Origin: Deltaproteobacteria bacterium
GTDB lineage: Bacteria > Desulfobacterota > Binatia > UBA12015
Assembly: GCA_016874715.1 (NCBI GenBank)
Contig: VGTK01000005.1
Coordinates: forward strand, 1-64,000
Length of the DNA stretch: 64,000 bases
Direction of reading: 5' to 3'
In this document: piece after piece, positions 41,725 to 49,524 of the stretch
Layout of the letters: each line of letters starts with the position of its first letter
Position numbering within the stretch: the first letter of the stretch is position 1
Position numbers and translations under genes: made by a program
Notes under the pieces: generated by a model
What the model saw: only the letters and a program-made list of their open reading frames with translations
The model's database searches: none
Told to the model about the DNA's origin: nothing

Positions 41725-43153
41725 CGGACAGTGCCCGCAGCCGGCTCGCGGCCGATTGCTTGACCAGAACCGCCTCGACGACCTTGCTCTCGCACCGCTG
41801 GACGAATCCGAGGCAGCGCTCCGCCAGAGGAATGCGCGTGGTGAAGTCCGGCGGGAACGCCGGGGCCGTCGCGGCGATCGTACGCAGGCGCGGATCGACG
41901 ACCTTGCCGTGCACCACGAACACGTTGCCCTCGAGGGTCATGGTGAGATCGTAGTCCGGCATCTCGTCGCCCAGGCCGAGCTCGTGCTTCACGCCCGAGG
42001 GCGGGATGCGGCGCGGCAGCTCCAAGCGGAAGAGCCAGCCCGACGGGCGCTCTTCGATGGTGTACACCTCTCCATAGCGGCGTTCGCGCTCGCGCTTGTC
42101 GTCGAACGCGGTCGTCGGGCCGTAGTAGCCCTCGAAGGCCTCGCGGTTCTCTTCGGTGTGCGCGTTCGCCTTGCGCAGCAGCGGCGTCACCAGCGGGATG
42201 AGCAACGGTCCGTAGAGGGCGCCACGGTAGACCGCCTCGGACACGGGCTTCGCGCGCAGGACGCACTCGCGAAGGCGGAAGACCGCCTCGGCGATCGCGG
42301 CCAGAACTCCGTAGAAGAACCACGGGCGTACGGTCTTGCTGAAGAAGCTGTCGTCGAGCGCGAACACCGCGAATCCGGTGAACAGCAGCGGAATCGCGAC
42401 CATGTGGACGAACAGGTTCATGCCGGTCGCGCCGGCCGAGCTGAACACCCGCCGGTCGCCGAGCGCGGCCTCGAGACGATCTTTCGTCTTCGCGGGCAGC
42501 GCACCGAGGATCGGCTGCAGGAGCGACACGGCGAGCGGCACGACGTGCATCCCCCCGCTCGGCGCCGCCGTGCTGACGATCTCGCGTGCCTCGTCGAAGG
42601 TGATCGGCAGCTCGCCCCGATACGGTACGGTGCGCGGCACAGGCCGCTGCAGCGGGGCTACCGCCTTCTTCTCGACCTTGCCGACCCGCGCGACCGCGAC
42701 AGGAGCCGTCGCGGCAGCGGGCTTCGCCGCCGGCGTGACTGCCGGAGCGGTCGCTGCAGCCGGAGCTGCTGCTGCAGCGGCGGGCGCCGCAGGGTCGCCG
42801 GCCGTCGCCGCGGCTCCGTTGCCACCCTTGAAGCGCGACGGGAAGTCGGGACCGAAGGTCTTGTCCGGATGGATCTGCGCGGCGCGGGCGAGGAGGATGT
42901 CCTCCGCCTCCGGGATCGCCGGGTTGGGGATGCAGCAGTCGACCGGACAGACCGCCGCGCACGCCTCATGGTCGTAAAAACCCACACATTCCGTGCACTT
43001 CTCGGGCACGATGTAGAAGATCTCGTTGCTCAGGGCGTCGCGCTTGGCGCCCTGCCAGTCGTACTCGACCCCGCCCTGGTAGATCGCGGTGTTCGGGCAC
43101 TCGGGCTCGCACGCACCGCAGTTGATGCACTCGTCGGTTATCATCGTCGCCAT
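41714..43153 (-). CDS. 2[4Fe-4S] ferredoxin fused to a membrane domain and a beta-rich C-terminal domain
   Basis: A 479-residue fusion starting at ATG 43153 (GGAGGGTTCGCC). Residues 1-80 are a ferredoxin: cluster 1 ligands C9, C12, C15, C19 (CINCGACEPEC) and cluster 2 C53, C56, C65, C69 with an eight-residue insert, the pattern of Allochromatium-type ferredoxins. Residues about 111-170 are an Ala/Pro-rich linker. Hydrophobic segments at about 246-266, 276-294 and 309-326 are probable membrane helices. Residues about 357-425 are predicted beta-rich (GWLFRLELPRR, DLTMTLEGNVFVVHGKV) and resemble an Hsp20/CS-type sandwich, though weakly. I know no characterised protein with this layout. It heads the operon with the FabH-like pair. 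Confidence 0.8.
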   Translation of the reverse strand: MATMITDECINCGACEPECPNTAIYQGGVEYDWQGAKRDALSNEIFYIVPEKCTECVGFYDHEACAAVCPVDCCIPNPAIPEAEDILLARAAQIHPDKTFGPDFPSRFKGGNGAAATAGDPAAPAAAAAAPAAATAPAVTPAAKPAAATAPVAVARVGKVEKKAVAPLQRPVPRTVPYRGELPITFDEAREIVSTAAPSGGMHVVPLAVSLLQPILGALPAKTKDRLEAALGDRRVFSSAGATGMNLFVHMVAIPLLFTGFAVFALDDSFFSKTVRPWFFYGVLAAIAEAVFRLRECVLRAKPVSEAVYRGALYGPLLIPLVTPLLRKANAHTEENREAFEGYYGPTTAFDDKRERERRYGEVYTIEERPSGWLFRLELPRRIPPSGVKHELGLGDEMPDYDLTMTLEGNVFVVHGKVVDPRLRTIAATAPAFPPDFTTRIPLAERCLGFVQRCESKVVEAVLVKQSAASRLRALSDAA

Positions 43154-43231
43154 GGCGAACGAACCCTCCAGGAGTCCTGACGAACCACCCCAGCAACGCG
43201 CCACGACGCCCCGCAGGGGCGCATGACGGGC

Positions 43232-43243
43232 GTAAGGCCTTAC
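43232..43243. promoter_or_regulatory. Perfect palindrome GTAAGGCCTTAC, possible operator
   Basis: A gapless 12-base inverted repeat 79 bases upstream of the ferredoxin-fusion start. On the minus strand it overlaps a weak -10-like TGTAAG, with TTGTCT 15-16 bases upstream. It could be a regulator site for the fusion/FabH operon. Palindromes of this length occur by chance about once in a few thousand bases, so the call is tentative. Confidence 0.35.
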
Positions 43244-43350
43244 AAAGTTCGCGCTCGCGAGACAAGGTGCCGGCCGGCGGACCGGGTCACTGCCGCGTCG
43301 ATCGAGGGCTCGCCGCACCGGGACCACCAGCGGGAAAACGCCGTCGCTGC

Positions 43351-43407
43351 TTGTCACGGCAGCACTGGTGTGTCATCCTTGGGGGACATTTGAATTCTTG
43401 TTTTATT
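43351..43407 (+). promoter_or_regulatory. Candidate promoter region of the Lpp-like gene
   Basis: Two weak options precede the lipoprotein gene: TTGTCA (43351-43356) with CATCCT after 17 bases, and TTGGGG (43379-43384) with TTTATT (43402-43407) after 17 bases. The stretch 43388-43414 is the AT-richest in this gap, as expected upstream of a highly expressed small gene. Confidence 0.3.
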
Positions 43408-43448
43408 GAGAGTTCACTGGGACCCAGACAGAGGGAGGAGGTGACACG

Positions 43449-43688
43449 ATGCGAAAGTTCATGCAGGCGGGTGCCGTTGCGACGGGACTGCTGATGCTGG
43501 TGTCGGCTGGCACGGGTTGCTCGAGCCAGGCGAAGGGCCCGAGCCCTGCGGAGCAGGCAGCTTCGCGTGCGGAGGCTGCGGCCTCGCGCGCCGAGGCGGC
43601 CGCGACCCGTGCCCAGCAGGCGGCGGATCGCGCCGAGGCGGCAGCGTCGAAGGCGGAGGCGATTTTCCAGAAGAACATGCGCAAGTAG
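43449..43688 (+). CDS. Small alanine-rich outer-membrane lipoprotein, Lpp-like coiled coil
   Basis: A 79-residue lipoprotein behind an excellent ribosome site (AGGAGGTGACACG-ATG). The signal peptide core is AGAVATGLLMLVSAG and the lipid Cys is residue 24 (GTGC-SSQ). The mature part is a repeated 7-residue pattern (SRAEAAA, SRAEAAA, TRAQQAA, DRAEAAA, SKAEA), an alanine-zipper coiled coil as in Lpp/OprI murein lipoproteins. The end is NMRK with a terminal Lys, the residue that in E. coli Lpp is attached to peptidoglycan. Lpp itself is 58 mature residues; here about 56. Strong SD and a perfect terminator suggest high expression from a one-gene transcript. Confidence 0.85.
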   Translation: MRKFMQAGAVATGLLMLVSAGTGCSSQAKGPSPAEQAASRAEAAASRAEAAATRAQQAADRAEAAASKAEAIFQKNMRK

Positions 43689-43726
43689 TTCCCGCGCGTG
43701 TTTCGTCTTCGCGACGAAGCAAGGAG

Positions 43727-43760
43727 AACGGCGACCCGGGCAAGCCTGGTCGCCGTTTTT
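43727..43760 (+). terminator. Intrinsic terminator of the Lpp-like gene
   Basis: A 10-bp perfect stem AACGGCGACC (43727-43736) with GGTCGCCGTT (43748-43757) and a loop of 11 bases, followed by a run that includes TTTTT at 43756-43760. This is the clearest rho-independent terminator in the window, 38 bases after the lipoprotein stop at 43688. Confidence 0.9.
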
Positions 43761-43913
43761 CGTTCCCGGCAGGGCGACCGCCACCGCCACCCCGCTTGCC
43801 CGGCCGGTGCGATCGCCCGCGCCGCAGCGGCGCCGTGCCTGCACCGCGCGCGACGGCGCCAGCGGCGAAGTCGGACTTTTCGGGGAGGCCGATTCCCGCC
43901 CTCGCGCCTGCGG

Positions 43914-45110
43914 TCAGCGCAGGGTAGCGAGCGCGCCCTCGATGGCGTCGAACCCGCGTGACAGGTTCTCGCGCGAGGTGGCGTACGACAGGCGGACGTG
44001 GTTCGGCGCGGCGAAGTCGTCGCCCGCCACGAGCGCCACGCGGGCCTCGGCGAGCAGGAACTCGCAGACTCGACTCGCGTTGCCCAGCGGCCGGTCGCGC
44101 CACACTCGGGGGAACAGAGCCGACACGTCCGGGAACGCGTAGAACGCGCCCGCGGGCTTCACGCATCGGACACCGGCGAGTCGGCCGAACCGCGCGAGGA
44201 CGTCGTCGCGGCGCCAGCCGAACTCCTCCACCATCGGGGCAAGCTCGTCCTGCGGACCGGCCAGCGCCTCCGCGGCCGCAGCCTGCGCGATCGCGGTCGG
44301 GTTCGACGTGCACTGCCCCTGGATCGTGCCCATGGCCGCGAGCGCGTCGACCGGACCTGCCGCATAGCCGATTCGCCAGCCGGTCATCGCGTAAGTCTTC
44401 GACACCGAGTTCACGACGATCGTCCGGTCGCGGAGCTCGGGCGCGAGCTTCAGCAGGTGCGCCGGCCGGTCGCCGTCGAAGTAGAGCATCTCGTAGACGT
44501 CGTCGACGATGATCGCGACGTCCGGATACGAGACGAGGACCTCGGCGAGCGACTGCAGCTCACGCTCGGAGTACGCAGCTCCGGTCGGATTCGACGGGCT
44601 GTTCAGAATCACGCCGCGCGAGCGTGCGTCCAGCGCGTCCGCGAGCTGCTGCGCCGTGAGCTTGAAACCCTGCGACGCGGGGGCGTGCGCGATCTTCGGC
44701 TTCGCACCGGCGAGCACCAGCATGTCGGCGTAGCTGACCCAGAACGGCGCCGGCAGGACGACCTCGTCGCCTTCGCCGAACAGCGCCTGGAACGCGCTGT
44801 AGAGCGCGTGCTTGCCGCCGCAGGTGACCATGGTCTCCTCGACCGCGTAGTCGAGGTCGTTGACGCGCTTCAGCTTCGCGACGACGGCCTCGCGCACCTG
44901 TCTGGTACCGACCACCGGCGTGTACCTGGTCGCTCCCGCAGCGAGCGCGCGCGTCGCTGCGTCCTTGATGCGCTGCGGGGTATCGAAGTCCGGCTCGCCG
45001 GCGCCGAAGTCGATCACCTCGATTCCGGTCGCGCGGAGTCGAGCGACCTCGGTGGTGACGGCGAGCGTCGCGGACGGCTTGACGAGCTTCGTTCGCGGCG
45101 AGAGCCTCAT
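43914..45110 (-). CDS. aspC: Aspartate aminotransferase family protein (class I/II, subgroup I-beta type)
   Basis: PLP enzyme transferring amino groups between aspartate/glutamate and oxaloacetate/2-oxoglutarate, 398 residues. In order: FGAGEPDFDTP at 36-46, GGKHALYSAFQALF, NSPSNPTGAAY (Asn for the PLP O3'), the Asp in IVDDVYEML, the Schiff-base Lys in NSVSKTYAMTGWRIGY and the substrate Arg in NHVRLSYATS near the C-terminus. The start is ATG 45110, one base after the coaD stop. Some prokaryotic I-beta enzymes also work as prephenate aminotransferases, so the substrate range is open. Confidence 0.92.
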   Translation of the reverse strand: MRLSPRTKLVKPSATLAVTTEVARLRATGIEVIDFGAGEPDFDTPQRIKDAATRALAAGATRYTPVVGTRQVREAVVAKLKRVNDLDYAVEETMVTCGGKHALYSAFQALFGEGDEVVLPAPFWVSYADMLVLAGAKPKIAHAPASQGFKLTAQQLADALDARSRGVILNSPSNPTGAAYSERELQSLAEVLVSYPDVAIIVDDVYEMLYFDGDRPAHLLKLAPELRDRTIVVNSVSKTYAMTGWRIGYAAGPVDALAAMGTIQGQCTSNPTAIAQAAAAEALAGPQDELAPMVEEFGWRRDDVLARFGRLAGVRCVKPAGAFYAFPDVSALFPRVWRDRPLGNASRVCEFLLAEARVALVAGDDFAAPNHVRLSYATSRENLSRGFDAIEGALATLR

Positions 45111-45111
45111 G

Positions 45112-45690
45112 TCAGACGCGCTTCTCGCCCGCCTTCTTCGTGATGCGTTCGCCGAAGCGCTGCAGCACGAACTCCGGGACGAGGTTGCGCACGTCGCCTC
45201 CGAAGGTGGCGACCTCCTTCACCAGCCGGGAGCTCGTGTAGAAGTACTGTTCGCCGGCCATCATGAAGACGGTCTCGATCTTCGGCTTGAGGTGCCGGTT
45301 CATCATCGTCATCTGGAACTCGTACTCGAAATCGGAGACGGCGCGCAGTCCGCGGATGAGGACCTGCGCGCCGATGCGTTCCGCGTAGTCGACCAGCAGC
45401 CCGGTGAAGGAATCGGCGACGACGCGTTCGCCGACGTCGGCGAACGCCTGCCGGATCATGGCGACGCGCTCGGCGGGTGTGAACATCGCCGCGTCCTTGT
45501 TCGGATTGTAGGCCACGGCCACCGTCACGCGCGGAAACACCCGCAGGGCCCGGCGGATGATGTCGATGTGGCCGTTGGTGATGGGATCGAACGACCCGGG
45601 GTAGATCGCCACGGGCTCCTCGAGTGTTTCCGTCTCCCGTGCGGGGACGGCGCGCACCGGGCTGCCCTTGGCTCGCTTACGGGTGGGCAT
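45112..45690 (-). CDS. coaD: Phosphopantetheine adenylyltransferase
   Basis: Transfers AMP to 4'-phosphopantetheine in coenzyme A synthesis. The nucleotidyltransferase signature YPGSFDPITNGHIDII follows a roughly 27-residue basic, Thr/Glu-rich N-terminal extension, so the 192-residue reading is longer than the normal 160; a GTG inside the extension is another possible start. The ISSRLVKE-type motif is TSSRLVKEVA and the IRGLRAVSDFEYEFQM segment is typical. It overlaps the rsmD stop by 14 bases, the usual rsmD-coaD pairing, and is followed by aspC. Confidence 0.93.
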   Translation of the reverse strand: MPTRKRAKGSPVRAVPARETETLEEPVAIYPGSFDPITNGHIDIIRRALRVFPRVTVAVAYNPNKDAAMFTPAERVAMIRQAFADVGERVVADSFTGLLVDYAERIGAQVLIRGLRAVSDFEYEFQMTMMNRHLKPKIETVFMMAGEQYFYTSSRLVKEVATFGGDVRNLVPEFVLQRFGERITKKAGEKRV

Positions 45691-46270
45691 CAGTCGGAAC
45701 CTCGCTGCGAAGGTCGGGCTGCGTCATGCGCAGCAAGGTGATGGTGCTGTCGCCGAACCGACGGTCCAGCTCGAGCTCCCAGTTCTCGGGCCAGACGAGC
45801 GTTTCGCCCCGCGCGCGCTCCACCAGCACGAAGCCGCCCGGCGCGACCAGCGAGCGCTCCGCGAGCCGCTCGAGGACCGGCTGCGCGAGACCTTCCCGGT
45901 ACGGCGGGTCGGCCAGCACCAGGTGAAACGCCTCGCCCGCGGGCAGCTGCGCCAGCGCTCGTTCCGCCGGCTGAGCGATCACCCGCGTGCGGTCCGCGAA
46001 TCCCGCGTGCTCGACGTTGGACTGCAGGAGGCTCGCGACCGAGCGGTCCTTCTCGACCGCCACCAGGGTCGCCGCCCCGCGCGACAACGCCTCGATGCCC
46101 AGCGCGCCGGTTCCGGCGAACAGATCGAGCACCCTCGCCCCCTCGATTGCACCGCGGTGCTCCAGTATGGCAAACGCCGATTCGCGCAGCCGCGCACCGC
46201 TCGGTCGCACGTGCAACCCCGCGGGAACCCGTAATCGCCGGCCTTTCGCCGTGCCGGCGATCACGCGCAT
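45677..46270 (-). CDS. rsmD: 16S rRNA (guanine966-N2)-methyltransferase
   Basis: Methylates G966 in 16S rRNA using SAM. From ATG 46270 (MRVIAGTAKGRRL) the protein is 197 residues. The start IAGTAKGRRLRVPAG, then RPSGARLRESAFAIL, SAM motif DLFAGTGALGIEALSRGA at about 47-64 and the catalytic LADPPY at about 118-123 are diagnostic. A longer reading upstream overlaps the divergent CofC-like gene and is not family-like. It is followed by overlapping coaD. Confidence 0.92.
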   Translation of the reverse strand: MRVIAGTAKGRRLRVPAGLHVRPSGARLRESAFAILEHRGAIEGARVLDLFAGTGALGIEALSRGAATLVAVEKDRSVASLLQSNVEHAGFADRTRVIAQPAERALAQLPAGEAFHLVLADPPYREGLAQPVLERLAERSLVAPGGFVLVERARGETLVWPENWELELDRRFGDSTITLLRMTQPDLRSEVPTDAHP

Positions 46271-46337
46271 GAACACACCGCCTGGCGCTGCACGTGGCGC
46301 TGTTTGGCAGAACACCATCGGAGGCGCAAGGAATCGG

Positions 46338-46994
46338 ATGCTCTGGGCGCTGGTACCAGCGAAGCTCGGGTCGGCCGTCAAGACGCGGCTCGGCACGGTG
46401 CTCTCCGAGGATCAGCGGCGGGCCCTCGCGAACGCGATGCTCTTCGACGTCCTCGCGACGCTGACCTCCGTTCGGTCCCTCGCCGGCGTCGCCGTGGTGA
46501 CCCGGGACACGGCCGTGGCGTCCCTCGCAGCGCGTGCGGGAGCAACGCACGTCCGCGAGAACCATGCCGGCGGCCTGAACGAGGGAGTCGCCCAGGGCAT
46601 GGCCGCCTGCCACGCCCGGGGCGCGAGCGGCGTGATCGTCGTCATGGGCGACCTGCCGAACCTGGGCGCGTCCGACGTCGAGCGTACGATCGAGGCCCTG
46701 CCGGCGCGCGGCATCGTGCTCGTCCCCTCGCGCGACGGAACGGGAACCAACGTCCTCGCGGTTCGTCCGATCGACGTTCTGCGCCGCACCGCGTTCGGCG
46801 ACGGCAGCCTCGCACGCCACCGCACGGCGACCGCCGGTCTGGAGACGGTGCTGCTGCCGCTGCGCGGTGCGGCCCTCGACATCGACACCGTCGCCGACCT
46901 CGCGCATCTGGTCCAGGGCGGTGCGACGGGCGCCGCCACCCGGCGCCTCCTCGCGGAGATCGCGCCCGCCGCAGGGCCCGGCCGCATCGCCTGA
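46338..46994 (+). CDS. 2-phospho-L-lactate guanylyltransferase-like protein (CofC/FbiD)
   Basis: The family activates phospholactate or phosphoenolpyruvate with GTP for coenzyme F420 synthesis. The 218-residue protein starts at ATG 46338 and has the nucleotidyltransferase-like N-terminus LVPAKLGSAVKTRLG, a GDLPNLGASDVE metal-binding segment near 105-116, the diagnostic DGTGTNVLAV motif near 134-143 and the late ALDIDTVADLAHL. No cofD (fbiA) or cofE (fbiB) gene is in the window, so F420 production cannot be confirmed. It diverges from rsmD. Confidence 0.8.
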   Translation: MLWALVPAKLGSAVKTRLGTVLSEDQRRALANAMLFDVLATLTSVRSLAGVAVVTRDTAVASLAARAGATHVRENHAGGLNEGVAQGMAACHARGASGVIVVMGDLPNLGASDVERTIEALPARGIVLVPSRDGTGTNVLAVRPIDVLRRTAFGDGSLARHRTATAGLETVLLPLRGAALDIDTVADLAHLVQGGATGAATRRLLAEIAPAAGPGRIA

Positions 46995-47026
46995 GACGCG
47001 GCCCGCAATCGGGACGCCGGGAAGGG

Positions 47027-47146
47027 CTACTTCTTCTGCTCCATCGGCTTGCCGCAGCACTGCAGGTCGCCGGTGCCCGCCTTGGTGACGATGAACTGCG
47101 CGCCGCACTGCGTGCAGATGTAGATCTTTCCGAGCTGGGTGGGCAT
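47027..47146 (-). CDS. Desulforedoxin-like mini-protein (FeS4 site), copy 1
   Basis: A 39-residue protein, ATG 47146 behind GAGGAGATTGC. Cysteines at 11, 14, 30 and 31 have the spacing C-x2-C-x15-CC of desulforedoxin (CxLCG ... LVCCGEDM) and of the N-terminal domain of desulfoferrodoxin, so a rubredoxin-type Fe(Cys)4 centre is expected. The ending CCGKPMEQ is the typical tail. It could carry electrons or be structural. It lies between a CofC-like gene (convergent) and an enoyl-CoA hydratase-like gene (69 bases further). A second copy is at 51721-51864. Confidence 0.8.
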   Translation of the reverse strand: MPTQLGKIYICTQCGAQFIVTKAGTGDLQCCGKPMEQKK

Positions 47147-47215
47147 GCAATCTCCTCGAATGGGATGTCGTGAACGGATCTCTTTCGCCGGATGCAGCGC
47201 CGGGCGCAACCCTGC

Positions 47216-47965
47216 TCAGTGCCCGCGGAAGACCGGTTTCCGGCGCTCTCGAAAGCTCGTGATGCCCTCGTCGCGATCGGCCGTCGACTGGAGCAGCACG
47301 TAGAGATCACCCTCGAGCCGAAGACCTTCGGCGAGCGGCAGGTCGGACGCCGCCCGCAGCGCCTCCTTCGCCAGGCGCTGCGCGATGGGCGCCCGTGCCC
47401 CGATCTCCGCCGCGAGCCGCTGGCCCGCCCGCCACAGCTCGCGCGCGGCGCACACCCGGTGGACGAGGCCCGCCGCGCACGCGGCCCGAGCCGTCAAGCA
47501 CTCACCGAGCAACAGCATCGAGAGCGCACGGCCCCGGCCGACGGCTCGAGGCAGCCGCTGCGTCGCGCCGTGGTGGGGCAGCCGCCCGGCCGCGAGCTGC
47601 GTGACACCGAGGCGCGCCCCCACCGCGGCGAGGCGCAGGTCGCACGCCAGCGCCAGCTCCAGGCCGTCGTCGAGCGCGTCGCCGTGCACGAGGCACAGCA
47701 CGGGCACGCGCAGCGCCGCGATCGCGGCCACGCCGTCGGGCACGCCAGGCTCGGCGTCCCGGACGCCGCCCCGGCAGAACGAACGGCCGCGCGACCGGAG
47801 CACCACGACGCGCACGGCGTCGTCCAGATCGATCGCGCCGGCCGCGTCCGCCAGCGCCGCGTGCAGCTCCCGGGAGAGCCCGGCGTCGCCATCGCGGATC
47901 GTCAGCGTCGTCACCCCGCCGGCGAGCGAGACGTCGAGAGCGCGCCGCGGCGCGCGGGGCGGCAT
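47216..47965 (-). CDS. Crotonase-family (enoyl-CoA hydratase/isomerase) protein, one catalytic Glu absent
   Basis: A 249-residue crotonase-fold protein from ATG 47965 (GGAGGCCG upstream). The first active-site Glu is kept in GLELALACDLRLA, but the second, found in the QPEILLG context of classical hydratases, is replaced in GVTQLAAGRLPHHG by Gln. The oxyanion region FCRGGVRD is also unusual. A hydratase reaction needs both Glu residues, so isomerase, hydrolase or other crotonase chemistry is more likely. It follows the acyl-CoA ligase gene by 8 bases and is in a run of CoA-related genes. Confidence 0.75.
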   Translation of the reverse strand: MPPRAPRRALDVSLAGGVTTLTIRDGDAGLSRELHAALADAAGAIDLDDAVRVVVLRSRGRSFCRGGVRDAEPGVPDGVAAIAALRVPVLCLVHGDALDDGLELALACDLRLAAVGARLGVTQLAAGRLPHHGATQRLPRAVGRGRALSMLLLGECLTARAACAAGLVHRVCAARELWRAGQRLAAEIGARAPIAQRLAKEALRAASDLPLAEGLRLEGDLYVLLQSTADRDEGITSFRERRKPVFRGH

Positions 47966-47973
47966 CGGCCTCC

Positions 47974-49524
47974 TCAGCCTTGCCCGAGCTGCTCGCGCAG
48001 CTCCTTGCGGAGAATCTTGCCGAGTGGGTTGCGGGGCAGCTCGTCGACGACGCGGATGACCTCGGGCTTCTTGAAGCTCGCGAGACGCGCACGACAGTAC
48101 TCCGAGATCTCCTCGGTCGTCGCCGTCGCTCCCGGCCGAAGAACCACCACCGCCGCCACGATCTGGCCCCACTCCACGCTCGGCAGCCCCAGCACGGCCA
48201 CCTCCTCGACGGCCGTGTGTCCCTGCAAGATCGACTCGACCTCGGCCGGCGCGATGTTCTCGCCGCCGCGGATGATCATGTCGTCCTGCCGACCGACGAG
48301 GAACACGTAGCCGTCGTCGTCCACGTAGCCGAGGTCGCGCGTGTGCAGGAAGCCGTCCGGCTCCAGGCGCGCACCACCCTCGACGTCACCCGCGTACCCC
48401 TTCATCACGCGCGGCGTGCGGACCAGGATCTCCCCCGTCTGGTTCGCGGGCAGCTCGTCGCCCGACTCGTCGACGACCTTGATCTCGACGTCCGGGAGCG
48501 GCCGCCCGATCGAGTGCAGGCGGCGCAGCACGACCTCGTCCCCCGCGGCGTCGCCGGTCAGCCGGTGATCGTCCGGGCCGAGGACCGTCAACGTCGACGT
48601 CGTCTCCGTCTGCCCGAACGCGTTGACGAAGCCGCAGGTCGCGGGGAAGCTCTCCAGCGCACGGCGAATCACCGGGAACGGCATCGGCGCCCCGCCGTAC
48701 GAGAGGTTCGTCAGGCTCGAGAGGCTGGTCGACGCGAAGCGCGGGTGGTCGAGAATCTGCTTGAGCATCGTCGGGACGACGAACGCGTGCGTCACGCCCT
48801 CGCGCTCGACGGCCTCGAGCCACTCTCCCGCGTCGAACTGCGGCAGCAGGACGAGCTTCCGGCCGGTCCACAGCGACGTCATGATGTTGGTCGCGCCGGC
48901 GATGTGGTAGAGCGGCACGCACAGGAGGGCTGCGCCGCGCGGCTCGCCGTCCGCCATCTCGACGGTCCCGACGACGTAGGCGGTGAAGTCGCCGAAGCTC
49001 AGCATCACGCCCTTGGGCAGCGACGTCGTCCCGCTGGTGTACATGAGGACCGAGGTGTCGCTCTCCTCGACCTCGGCGTCCTCCATCTCTTCGGGAGCGT
49101 CCGCGATCCACGTCTCGACCGTCTCCCCGTCGCCATCGTCGATCGGGACGCGAACGAGATCACGCGGCAGCTTGTCGCCGAGCTGCTCGAGGAGCGGTGC
49201 GTAGCGGGCCCCGTAGAAGAGGACCGCGGGACTCGCCTTGACGATCATGTGCTCGAGCTCGGGCAGCTTTGCCCGGTAGTTGAGCGGCACGAACGTCGCC
49301 CCGGCGGTGGCCGTCGCGTAGTAGCACTCGACGTACCTGTGCGAGTTGGTCGCCAGCACCGCGACGCTCTTCCCTCGCCCGACGCCCCGACGGGCGAGTG
49401 CGCTGGCCAGCCGACGCACGCGCGACAGCGCGTCGGCGTAGGTGAGGCGCACGTCGCCGTAAACCAGGACCTCCTGGTCGCCGAACATCGAGGCCGGGAT
49501 CGAAAGGAAATTGGCAGTGTTCAT
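47974..49524 (-). CDS. Acyl-CoA synthetase (AMP-forming), ANL superfamily
   Basis: Activates a carboxylic acid to its CoA thioester through an acyl-adenylate. The 516-residue protein has the P-loop-like A3 motif YTSGTTSLPKGVM at about 160-172, YGGAPMPF, FGQTET near 308-313, the A7/A8 DGFLHTRDLGYVDDDGY and GRQDDMIIRGGENIAPAEVES, and the catalytic Lys in PRNPLGKILRKEL near the end. ATG 49524 overlaps the stop of the downstream-encoded crotonase (ATGA). Substrate specificity is not deducible; its partners, two crotonases and an amidohydrolase, suggest a small aliphatic, alicyclic or aromatic acid. Confidence 0.92.
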   Translation of the reverse strand: MNTANFLSIPASMFGDQEVLVYGDVRLTYADALSRVRRLASALARRGVGRGKSVAVLATNSHRYVECYYATATAGATFVPLNYRAKLPELEHMIVKASPAVLFYGARYAPLLEQLGDKLPRDLVRVPIDDGDGETVETWIADAPEEMEDAEVEESDTSVLMYTSGTTSLPKGVMLSFGDFTAYVVGTVEMADGEPRGAALLCVPLYHIAGATNIMTSLWTGRKLVLLPQFDAGEWLEAVEREGVTHAFVVPTMLKQILDHPRFASTSLSSLTNLSYGGAPMPFPVIRRALESFPATCGFVNAFGQTETTSTLTVLGPDDHRLTGDAAGDEVVLRRLHSIGRPLPDVEIKVVDESGDELPANQTGEILVRTPRVMKGYAGDVEGGARLEPDGFLHTRDLGYVDDDGYVFLVGRQDDMIIRGGENIAPAEVESILQGHTAVEEVAVLGLPSVEWGQIVAAVVVLRPGATATTEEISEYCRARLASFKKPEVIRVVDELPRNPLGKILRKELREQLGQG

